From Melampsora larici-populina 98AG31 (taxonomy: Eukaryota; Basidiomycota; Pucciniomycetes; Pucciniales; Melampsoraceae), in contig NW_006768789.1 in the NCBI RefSeq assembly GCF_000204055.1, positions 525,858 through 589,857 of the forward strand: DNA of 64,000 bases, written 5' to 3'. Positions 1 to 9,988 of the stretch are shown here, one piece after another. Within the stretch, counting starts at the first letter, position 1, and the number at the start of each line of letters is the position of its first letter. Both the position numbers and the translations under genes were made by a program. The notes beneath the pieces were generated by a model. The model saw nothing but the letters and a program-made list of their open reading frames with translations. It did no database searches and was not told the DNA's origin.

Positions 1-815
1 GAAGCTATACATGAATTTAAATGTTCAAGAGTCCATAGAATCCATTACAATCTTAGTGTAGTAAGTCACATTTTTTTTCTTTCAAAGGGTCTTGGAGACT
101 TTATAATGCAAAGCTTATCCATTGAAACTCATTCTATATTCCTTTGAAGTAAATGAACTCACTTACCTGATGACCAATTTTACTTGCTGTGTTCAAATTT
201 TCCAGGATTTGGACCAAGGGTGATGCAAGAAAATAAAAACTATGTGTACCCTTGAAAATCTTTAGCTTTGGTAGGGTATGTTTTGTTAAGCAAAACATTC
301 TCACAATGTACATGTTATAAATTTTGAAATACAAACATCAAACACATGGGACACAACATGCATTTGTTTTTGACCAGATGTCAATTGTTTGCTCAATGAG
401 CTACTCTCTCAAGGGAGGCAGATAGGTTGGTAACTTTGACAGTGTATTTATGATTCCAACATACCTACCAATCATTCCTCTGACATCAAGATATGGTAGG
501 TAGAAAGATATTCAGGTCAGGATAAATGTAAAAAAACAAGACTGAGGGATTGTTTTACTAGTGATACAAAGTTTGAGTATAGTGACTTTGGATGTGCTAC
601 TATCACTATGGTATGTTATAGATTGCTTTTTTGATTCAATGTGATATAGTCTTCAGAACATATTAATGGTGTTATAAACTTTGATCAGATAAAACATGAG
701 ATCTTCCATTGAAATGAAGAGACCATCATCTTTGAGACATGCAAGAAATCTAGAAATGAATACAGATACCTTATAAGTGAATCTGAAACATCAATCAGGT
801 ATCAGAAGCAAACAG
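1..815. other. 5' flank, no clear gene
   Basis: AT-rich sequence with no convincing coding frame over most of its length. An ATG-initiated stretch at 696-773 and an open stretch at 816-909 lie in the same frame. They could be upstream exons of the RING gene that follows, joined by a GC-AG intron at 739-815, but that splice is weak evidence. Confidence 0.4.
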
Positions 816-990
816 GTTCTGTATCATGAATCTATAAGAGCAAATCCTGTGAATCAATCAATCCATAATTCAAGCTCATCATTTTCTGATCTCATAATAC
901 TAGCTAATAGTAAGATTCCAAGATTCAAAAGAGTAATATAGAATGTATTGTCTTGTGTTCTTTATTTTTCTCTTCTTTGAAGTAGAAAGT

Positions 991-2862
991 ATGTTTCAAT
1001 ATAGACCAGAATATATGAAAACACTACCACCAATAATAGAAAACTCTCAAGAACAAAGCCATGAAGGTTTAATTTTTTTCACCTTACTGAACTCAAAAGA
1101 AAACCAAGAAAGTTCAAATGGATTAAGTAGATCAAATCATGAGATTTACACAGACAAGAGATCATCTTGGTCAAATCCCAAAGTTCTTTTCAGGAAGTTT
1201 TTCTTTCCACCAGATCTTAGCAAGCTTGAAAGTTATCAAAATCTCAATCCACAGGTTCTCCATGAACTGGATCATATTGGAATCCAAATCATGATTCAGA
1301 TGATGGTAGGACTTACCAGTAATTCAATCCATCCACCCTTCTTGCAATCAAATGTGAATTTAATGACTCTTTTGAAAGATGGTACATATGACAAGGCACT
1401 TCAATTAGCACTAAGGTTATTACAACAACCAGGATCAAGTATGAAAGAACACTTGTGGTTACTAGGTTTGTTGAACATATTAAGAGATCAGCTTCCTATT
1501 GGAGAGCTACCAACACTTAGGGAAGATATAAAAGAGGGACCTATTTGTTGGGGAGTATTAGAGCTTCTTTACACTCAGAGTAAGTCAATTATTCATCTTC
1601 ATAATTCAGTAAATCTTGACAATTGCGATTTGGAATTGATCATTTACAAATAGGACTTGATTTGGTACAAATGGCCAAGAAGGTTTGGAAAGGGGATCAT
1701 CTATCTGAAGATGAGAACAGAAGTGAGAAAGTTTTTCTCAGATTATACTCCTTATTTCTCACTAAAATTGATTCCAAACAGCCATAGCAGAGGCAATTGC
1801 CAGGGTAAAACTGCTTGCCAAATTACAAGGTTGGATCAATCAAGAGAACTCAAGTCTATCTGGCTACACCAAAGTATTTCTTGAGCTACATGACAAGCTT
1901 CTTCAAGAAGACAAACCAATGAAAGAAAGGAATTCATTGGAGTTTCTCAGGAGCTGTTTGGAACATGCAACAAACATTGACACACCCAAAAGAGAAGTAT
2001 CAGCTACTTGTTGGATAATAAAACATTTAAAAACCTATCACCCAGAGATCCAAGAAATCTTACAACCTGTTCTATTGAGACATAAGCATTTCCAAGATCA
2101 ATATTCCAAGGAAGAGTTCCAGATCTATATGGAAAGATTCTTACTTAATGGAAACCTTGATTCATACCCTCTTATTGGACATCATTTCTCATCATTCACC
2201 AATTTATCAAAAGTCAGTTTGAAAAACTTTGAGAAAGTTATTCATGCCTTCAAAGTTCAAGAGAATGTAAATAATATGAGGGAGATTTATGATTATCATT
2301 TGAAAAAAACTTTCATTCTACAATCTTTATACAGAATCTCTTCATATACTGATGGCGCATCACAATATCTGGACACTCAATTAATATGGAAAGGTGAGTA
2401 GATGTCATAAGTGAGAATTCCTTTAAAAACCTTCCAAACACCCAACATTGAAGACTTGCAATCTGATATAAAACCTCTGGGATTACATTCAGAGAATGAA
2501 CAAAGATTCATATTCAAAAAAAGATTTTCTCCTGTGATCAACAATCTACAAGAAGATGATGTCTGTGCAATATGTAGGGAAACATTTTTTCTGGGAGATG
2601 GTGTAGTTAAATTGAATTGTCAAGGACACCATCAATATCATGCCAGTTGTTTCATGGTAAGTCCAAGATTAACAACATTTCCAATTCTACATCAATCCCT
2701 AATGATTATCTTTCCCATGTGATTTTGTTTTGATTTCTATTGAAGCCAATGGTAATAGAACACTTATCTGGCAAAGACATTTGTTGTCCTCTTTGCCGCA
2801 ATAAGATACAACTACCTTTACCTTATGATTCTTTCATGGTCTGGAGATATTTAGATGACTAA
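991..2862 (+). CDS. RING-H2 finger protein, probable E3 ubiquitin ligase
   Basis: Five exons read as one frame of about 529 residues from the ATG at 991: 991-1579, 1654-1722, 1782-2393, 2454-2656 and 2746-2862. All introns are GT-AG, 59-89 bp, with good donors. The C-terminal 90 residues hold a RING-H2 pattern: CAIC, then a C..H..H..C segment (GHHQYHASC), then CPLC after the last intron. The rest of the protein is leucine-rich and unrecognised. The family (RING-H2) recruits E2 enzymes and ubiquitinates substrates; the substrate cannot be inferred. The true start may lie upstream: a strong GTAAGA donor at 910 and acceptor at 981-982 would join an open exon (816-909) in phase with residue 1 of this model. 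Apparent frame breaks near 1780 and 2400 are introns, so the gene looks intact. The hAT element is inserted only 124 bp past the stop. Confidence 0.8.
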
Positions 2863-2977
2863 CATCACCAAGCTGTAAACAAGACACATCGCAGATTCAT
2901 TTCAATCAAAAATGTTTTGTGTTTTGAAACAATAACAGGTCCAAATGTTTTAATGGTTTTGCAGATGATCATCAAAG

Positions 2978-2986
2978 GAATGAGTC
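2978..2986. repeat. Left target-site duplication of the hAT element
   Basis: GAATGAGTC, matched exactly at 7109-7117 on the other side of the transposon. Confidence 0.85.
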
Positions 2987-3106
2987 AACACCGCAATCGC
3001 TACGCTCCGCACAGGTTTTCGACCTGTTTGCGGAGCGCAGCGCAGTACTGCGATCAATGTCGCGCCGCACAAGATCGCTCATTTTGAAAAAAAATCTCAC
3101 CGCCGC

Positions 3107-3133
3107 GTGCGTAGTGGTAAAACCACTACGCAC
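3107..3133. repeat. Perfect hairpin in the hAT left subterminal region
   Basis: An inverted repeat of about 12 bp (GTGCGTAGTGGT) around an AAA loop, with its reverse complement directly after. It sits among repeated GC-rich motifs. In hAT elements such subterminal motifs usually bind the transposase; that role here is inference. Confidence 0.8.
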
Positions 3134-3301
3134 ACGCTCATGGGCTGAGCTACGCACAAAATCGCTCATGAGCGGCGCACATTGCACAAAAGCGGCGCTC
3201 ATGGCACCAAAATCAATCCATTTTCATAAAAAATGAAACAGATAAGACAATAATATGAAAAATGAAAAGAAAAATAGGAAAACAAATTGGACAACTTAAG
3301 C

Positions 3302-6300
3302 TTAAGACTTCTTTTTTGAAACAGTCTTCTTTTTTGAAACACTATCAATATAATATTGAAGGGCCTTCGCAGCTTCTTCAAAGTCCCCATCTGGGACAAT
3401 ACCTTCCTTCAACCAGGCTTGACAGCCAACAAGTCGCTCCATTGTCTTCGGATGCATGGCTCCACGTAAAGGAGTGCAGATGTCGGCCGCTGCGGAGAAC
3501 GTTCGCTCACACGCACATGAGGTCGCAGAGACTGACAGGTAATCACGAGCTAATTGTGCAAGGATTGGGAAATGGTGCTCGTGTTCCTGTGAATGAAAGT
3601 TATTAATGAATTTTCCAATTCACATAATATGTAGATAAGAAAAAAAACATACCTTCCACCAACTAAGAGGTGATTGATCCTGGTCGATTTTGTATTTCCC
3701 TTGCAAGTAATCCTCAAGCTCCGAAGCGGCCGATTTCTCCGTAGCAACGTTGGAGTTGGCAAAGACATCAAAAGCATTGGGCTCTTCAGGAGGATCATTG
3801 TTCTCTTCAGGTTGTGGGGATGGATCTTGCAACTGATTTTCTAGCACGAGACTGTCGAAAGCAATTTGAATTGCGGTTTGTGCAGACTTGTTGTAATCAG
3901 GGTAGTGAATCTCGAAGAACTTGCCACAATAACAAGGGTTGAGGATGGTGGCAAGAAGAAGAGCCTCTGATTCAAGAGCCTCCTCCTGGTACTTGACGAG
4001 CCACGTAATCATCTCGTCAATCGCCTTGCCAATGCTTGGGAATTCGGAAGCCTCTGCTTGATGAGCTTTGAGTTCTGTGATCACACGTTTGTATTCGGCC
4101 AATACAATGCAACCAGTGAGTCCATTGCCTTCGACTCGAGATGTTGCTTCGACAAAAACCTGGAGCGAATTGTTGATGAGTTCGAAGTCAACAAATACAA
4201 AGGAAATGAGAGATGAGTTACCTTTAAAACCTTGTTGACAAGCTCAACAGCGTGCCATTCTACAGGTGATATAGTCACCCCCTTGAAAAAAGCAGCCTTC
4301 CGATCGGCTGAAAGCATTGAGTTAATCACCTGAGAAGAAGCAGTCAGTCAGTCAGGGATGCCAACAAATCCAATGGTAAAAACACCAACCTCCTGGGCCT
4401 CGCAAGCTACCTTGCGGCTTTCGTAGTGGCTGTTCCACCGAGTCTTACAAGGGCGTTTCAACATGCGTCCCTTGTAACTCATTCAAGCTGCACGGACCTT
4501 AAAATCGTTTCTCCTGGCTGCGCTACTGGCAATTTGTCCACTTACTGTATCCACCTACAGTCGGTAGAAGGAAGGATAATGTCATCAGCTGTTGGCCATT
4601 AAATCAAATTAACAAAAGAGATGTACTGACCTTTGAAAGAGCAAGTGCCACCACGTCCTCCTTTTCCTTCTCCTTCTCAGATTTATCCCCCTGTTCTTCA
4701 TTGGTATCCTCGTCGTCAACTCCGTCGGGCTTGTCGGGAAAATAAACCTCGTCTTCGTCTTCTGAGACAGAGTCATCCATTACAACCGCATCGTCGCCGT
4801 CGTTGACCTCGAAAGTTGGTACTGGAAGGGCGACACCTTGTGGAATGGTCGGCTTTGCACTACTGACCTTTTGACCCAGTGATTTAAGCCCATGCCCGAC
4901 CACCAGGTTGAGTTTATGGGCATAGCACCTGACATGATTGGCTGATCCATCCCAGGTAACCGGGTCTGCAGCTGATGCAAACATAGATTCGATCTCGGCA
5001 GTCATAGGTCGATTGTTACCACCACTGTCGGTGGTCTGAGATACCATGTAATAATCGAAAGATCTTGATTAGCTTCGAAAAAAGGGACAGAGAGAAACAA
5101 AGTGCGAAACAAAACAAATGATACTTATCTTTTTGTGAAGTCCATGACGAATCAAAAATTTACCAATGGGTCTTGCAAGGAGAGCGCCAAAATGTCGCCA
5201 GGCAACCATCTTCAGAGTGAGATGCGTTGATCGGTAGTTCCAATCATCGTCGATGTAGTTTGCACTTGCTCCGATAAAGGCATACCGGTTGCCTTTCGTG
5301 GTCCAAACATCATGTATCAAAGAAAACTTACCTTTGTTTTCCTACAAAGATCGTCATATGAATATCAGTATAACAAAACTTGAAATAAAATGTGAGATGC
5401 AAGACAAAGGAAATGAAGAGAAAGAAAAGTTGAAGTGAATACATACTTTGACTGTGTTGATTGCCTGGCTGTGCAGGCCAGAAAACAATATGACTGATTG
5501 TTGAGCAGCCCATGTTCTTGAACGAACGATTGCACCACGGTTGACGGTATAAAACGCTGCACGCAGCGATGGATCTTCAAATCGAGCCCATGGTAGAGCA
5601 TGTCGAACGAGCCAGATCACCAGGATCATGTTTAAAAGGTCGGGAGAAAATTTGGGTCCGGTGACGTAAGCAGTCAAGGTCGTCTTCTTGAGTTTGCTTT
5701 CAGACTCGAGCTGTTCCTCATAGGTAGGGGGAAGAACTACTCCAGCGGCTATTGCTTTGTGACGCTTGGTGCATACTGGCCGATTTTCTTTTCCATTGCG
5801 ATGACCCCATAGACCGTAATACGAAGTTTGCCCTTTTGAATACGTGTTGTAGCACCATCGACACTGGTATTTCAAACCCTGGAAGACAAGGTGGTGTTAG
5901 TATCTCTGTAAAACATACAAAAAAAGAAGAGTAAGAAAATGAGATACGCACCTTAGGGGGATAAAAGTAGGTGAGAAGATCCTTCACAGCAAGAGATCGA
6001 CCCTGGTTATAGCCAACTTCACCGGTTGATCCAACAAACTCGATGTCCGACCCTTGAGATAAGTCCATGTCATCGTCGGGCACCTCATAGACCTAAGTGA
6101 GGTGAAGAACAGTAGAGAAAATGTTGGCAAGAGCGAGGAAAAAGCCGAGATGAGGATATAAGATATAGAGTTGGAAAACTTACATTGGTCCGGGATTTCT
6201 TTGATGATTTGGAGGGGGTTCGTGCTGGACTCCCCGATGGCGAACGGGCACGTTTACTGCTGGATGAACAAGTCTAGAAATTTAGATTCAATCAATTGTC

Positions 6301-6631
6301 AGCCTATGTATGAAGATATGAAAAGGATGTGTGTTCGACTTACTTTTCCTTGGGAGGAGGGCTTGGCCTTAGCCTTTGGAGCCGCCTTCTGTTTGGTTGA
6401 ACGCGGTGGTCGAGGTGATGCAGGACGATGTGAAAGAGGGCCAGGTGACCCGTCTTCAGATGCCGATGAGCCTATGGGTGTGACACTGAGAGATTTCCGC
6501 GAGTCGCTGGGAGTTGGAACGAATCCAGTCTGGGTGCGAACTGGGCTGGGTGGTCGAAGGCTGCGACCAGACGACTGACCTGGTACCTGGAGGGTACTTC
6601 GACTGGAGCTTTGGGATGTTGAAGGAGCCAT
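3302..6631 (-). pseudogene. hAT transposase (BED finger, hAT dimerisation domain), probably broken by one stop
   Basis: Minus-strand gene of about eight exons starting at 6631. In order: a serine/proline-rich basic N-terminus, a BED-type zinc finger (YQCRWC ... GLWGH, near 5780-5880), the DVWTT-x-GNRYAFIG segment of the RNase-H-like core (5200-5320), the TTDSGGNN / RCYAHKLNLVV segment (4880-5040), a K-x-RWNSHYESR segment (about 4400-4450), and the C-terminal hAT dimerisation motif RDYLSVSATSCACERTFSA (about 3490-3550). It ends in a lysine-rich tail at 3302. In the exon before the RWNS segment an in-frame TGA lies at 4485-4483 (minus). It can be skipped only if a GTAAGT 50-60 bp upstream is used as donor, which would delete a conserved stretch. 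So either the copy is inactive or it is alternatively spliced. Family assignment is firm; the activity call is inference. Confidence 0.8.
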
Positions 6632-7108
6632 AGTTTCGTTTAGATGGTAAAAATTAGTATTGATATCTTATTTATAATACTTTGATACTTCTGAGAAGAG
6701 ATCAAAGAGAAAAAAAGGCTTACCTATAAAAGCAGTCCCGAATCCTTCTGATGTACAAACCACAAGCTGGCCATCGCGGAAAGATTGTACAGGTGATGTA
6801 TTTGACCGTCAGAAGGGGCTCGTCCATGGAACTTGAAGCAAGGGGAGGCGTTGGGTGGTATCGATATGGATGAGATGGGAAGACTCTCGAAGGAGTACAA
6901 CCACCAACCCTGTACCCCTGGGTGCAGGGTTTTGCTGCGCTCATGAGCGGAGCAACCCGACCCGGGGCCCTGAGCGTAGCGGTTTGCTGCGCTCAGGGAT
7001 TTTTGACTCTGGGGTGCGGTGCGCAGGCTCCGCTCAATATAGCGGAGCGATGTGCGCACCCCAAAATCGCTCCGCACACGCTTTTTCGAGCGGAGCGGTT
7101 GCGGTATT

Positions 7109-7117
7109 GAATGAGTC
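7109..7117. repeat. Right target-site duplication of the hAT element
   Basis: Exact copy of the 9-mer at 2978-2986. Confidence 0.85.
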
Positions 7118-7849
7118 CAGTTGAGGAATATTTCATTCCTTTATTTCTACATTTCATCTACTCTTGTTTGATCATTATTATATCTGGAGATTTATTTCTT
7201 GCTTCTCTATCCATCTATCTTGGTCTTAATCATCTCTATCATCTCTATCATCTTATTTTTTCAACCTCATTCTTATAACTTTCATTTCAGAACTATATCA
7301 ATTGTAATACTCTAAAAGCAATAAAAACTACTAGATTACCACTACATCTGTCTCATAGGACATAGATAGTAACCAATGTCAAGAGACCTTAGGAGACCTA
7401 TCCATTGGTTTATGGAGATAGCAACATATCAATGTTTCTCTATGTTAGACAGAGATCAGTTTGTTTTGATTGCTGCATCTAAAAAGGCATAAAGATCTCA
7501 CATCAACCCACTGTGACAATTACCAAAGAAATCATCTAAACCCTTCCCTTGGTCCCAAAAAAAGCCTTGGCAACACCTCAGAAATCATGCCCAAGACTAT
7601 CTTGTCAACCAAGTACACCCCCAATTTCTTTGATCCAAGGCAGCTTTCTTAGTAAGTGACGAGCTGTATGGAAATCTCCTTTCAACTTGTTTAATGTGTT
7701 GTAGTTTACCATCTTGGTAGACTTCTTAGACTTCTCTATAGGCATGAGAGTGAATATTTTTGATTCAAAGAACTTAAACACCTTTCAATACCTTCAAATC
7801 AAATATTTCATACAATCATCACCATTAAAGTATCCTTTTCTGACTCAAA
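7118..7849. other. Intergenic, no gene seen
   Basis: AT-rich sequence with pyrimidine-rich runs around 7140-7290. Short open frames show no protein-like composition. It separates the hAT element from the nested miniature elements. Confidence 0.5.
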
Positions 7850-9186
7850 GGGCGCGTTCACTTAAGCAATTTCTGGTGAGAAATCACATTCTGCAAAATT
7901 CAAAGTGTCTATTTGGTGGTGTATGTTTCATTTTTGCATTAAAAATTTTACAGAATGTGATTTCTGTTCAGAAATTCCTTAAGAGCACGTTCACTTAAGC
8001 GATTTCTGAGCAGAAATCGCTTTTTGTGGAGTTCAGAAATCGCGTTCTACAGAATGCGTTCGTTGTCTTAATTACAAGCATTCTAGAAATCGTAGGATGC
8101 TTAAAAAAATCGATTTTTAAGTCGATTTCTACAATTTGATAATAGCGATTTTTTTTTGATTTCTATTCTCTTTCTGTCCTCTCAATGATTTTGGACAAGT
8201 CCTCGGCCCCTCACTCCACCATACAAAACCCATCAAACTCCATCAAGACCATCCTGAACTACACAAAACCACAACCGATAGACTCCATCATTTCCCATTT
8301 GATCACTCGCTCACTCACCTCATCAATAGCTTCTCGTACACTTCGCATGTCTTCGATCACCTCAAACATGTCCACCAGTAATCAACACAACAGTAGTGGT
8401 GAAGAAGCTACCAATCAACCATGTCTACATCACAAATTGATCATAGATATCTTCAACTTTGTCAATCATTTCAATCTATTTATACGATCAGTCTTCCATC
8501 CTTTATCTCAAGATTTTTTATCAATGATCAAGTCCGGAGGATGGAAAAGTTGGATCACAACTCTAAAGTTTCTTTCATTCTTCAGAATAGCTTTGATGGA
8601 AGATACTTGATTTGGTTTTCTGCTTCTTTTGATTGATCGACCTATTGTTTCACCAATCTCTTAACAATACATGAATCTCATTCAAACCTCTTATTGAATT
8701 GACTATCACTATCAAAAATGACATGGTATCAATCAAGATCAATCAAGATTTATATCTGAATCTGATGTGTACAATGTGACCTTTCTGCTTTTCCTTTTTT
8801 TGTATCTTACTCAAACTTTCGTTTTTGTTTTATTTTATGTTATTGGGATTGTTCAGTGTATATAGCTTGGTCAGAATATCGGTGTTGGAATTATTTATCA
8901 TATGATTGGAATGAATTAACTCATAATAACTGAAAGAGATTCATTGAATTTGGGTTGATGAAGGTGCTTCACTTGAGAGACCCAGATCAAGCCCTTTTTG
9001 ATCATGCTGTGCCTGAGTTTTGGCAAGATCAAACGCTTTTCACAAGCTTTTTGATCTCAAAATTTCGAAAAGTGAAATTAAGTCGTTTTATTACAAAAAG
9101 ACTTTCGTACATGTACGAAAGTGGTGCCTTAAAAATCAATTTCTACAAAACCGCGCTAAGTGAACGCGCTCTAAGTGAACGCGCCC
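7850..9186. mobile_element. Miniature inverted-repeat element A, split by element C
   Basis: The left end GGGCGCGTTCACTTAAGC begins at 7850 and the body runs to 7982. The matching right end, GTGAACGCGCCC, is found only at 9175-9186, after a 1.19-kb insertion. Joined, the element is about 145 bp with inverted ends. Its body (around CAAAGTGTCTATTTGGTGGT) is shared with the copy at 9187-9319. Confidence 0.7.
7983..9171. mobile_element. Element C, PIF/Harbinger-like non-autonomous insertion inside element A
   Basis: A 1,189-bp segment whose ends are imperfect inverted repeats: left GAGCACGTTCACTTAAGCG, right (read inward) GAGCGCGTTCACTTAGCGC. It is flanked by the trinucleotide TAA on both sides (7980-7982 and 9172-9174), within the terminal repeat of element A. 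A TAA/TTA 3-bp duplication is the signature of PIF/Harbinger elements. It encodes no recognisable transposase. Inside are an open frame at 8185-8610 of about 141 codons with no recognised domain and a 20-bp palindrome at 9102-9121. The superfamily call is inference from the duplication only. Confidence 0.6.
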
Positions 9187-9319
9187 TTAAGCAATTTCTG
9201 ATGATAAATCACATTTTTCACAATTTAAAGTGTCTATTTGGTGGTGCATGTTTCATTTTTGCATTAAAAAATTTACAGAATGTGATTTCTGGTCAGAAAT
9301 TGCTTAAGTGAACACGCCC
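9187..9319. mobile_element. Miniature element B, second copy of the element A family
   Basis: It starts TTAAGCAATTTCTGATGA directly at the right end of element A and ends GAAATTGCTTAAGTGAACACGCCC-like at 9319. It matches the body of element A (7862-7982) with scattered substitutions and lacks the first 12 bp of the left end. Confidence 0.7.
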
Positions 9320-9988
9320 AGAGAGATTGAGTTGAAGATCCTGATTGAAATTTCCACAAACCTCAAGTTCTAAAACCATGCCAATTAATCAAAAAAAAAA
9401 TCAAAATAAGCATCCAAAAGATACATTTTCTTTTCTTGATGAACTTTGTCTTTACCATATGATCTCAAATCACCAAACTCACCCCCCAACTCTCAACACC
9501 AAAAAAAAGAAAAAAAAAGGTTTCATGATAAAAAAAGATAATACAACCAAACCCATTTATTCATTTTTTCAAAAAAAAAGAGAAAAGAAAAAACCAAAAA
9601 AAATAATCATAAAAATATATACATTAAATGAAAAAAAACAAGTGAAAAAAAACTATGCATCAAAACAGAGAAAAAAAAATCATAATATGTAATTCTTTAT
9701 AAGATAAGATAAAATAAATAATACAAAACCAACACACACAGAGGGATCTCAAGTTTTCTCAAATCAGAATCCTTGTAATTTTCTTTCTCTTGTTTATCTT
9801 TCTTTATAAAAAAATAACTAGAGTCTTTTTAAAGAAAAAAAGAAACAGAGATGAAAAAAATGGGTCATACAAAATTTCATTTATGAAACAAAAAATCAAC
9901 ACAAAACTAAATCTTGATCTAAACTATGCAACCATCCAATATGAACCCCCAATTGCAAAGAACGCTTTCAAAAATTTTCAAACCTCAT
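9320..9988. other. A-rich intergenic sequence
   Basis: Long adenine runs (about 9390-9690 and 9800-9910) and no plausible coding frame. It is downstream of the eIF4E-like gene, which reads toward it, so it includes that gene's 3' untranslated and terminator region. Confidence 0.5.

Larger units (their letters stand above)
2987..7108 (-). mobile_element. Complete hAT-family DNA transposon
   Basis: A 4.1-kb element bounded by a 9-bp direct repeat, GAATGAGTC, at 2978-2986 and 7109-7117. hAT transposons make 8-bp target duplications; the ninth base may be chance. The termini are short imperfect inverted repeats: the left begins AACACCGCAATCGCT and the right, read inward, AATACCGCAACCGCT. Both ends carry 200-250 bp of GC-rich subterminal sequence full of short GCGGAGCG / CGCTCATGAGCG type motifs, which contrasts sharply with the AT-rich surroundings. 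One transposase gene on the minus strand fills the interior (3302-6631). Conserved ends, a visible target duplication and a nearly intact gene argue for a fairly recent insertion. Confidence 0.88.

Noticed and set aside
1775..1790. Apparent frameshift or stop in the RING gene
   Set aside because: A GTGAGA...AACAG intron at 1723-1781 removes it and joins the exons in phase.
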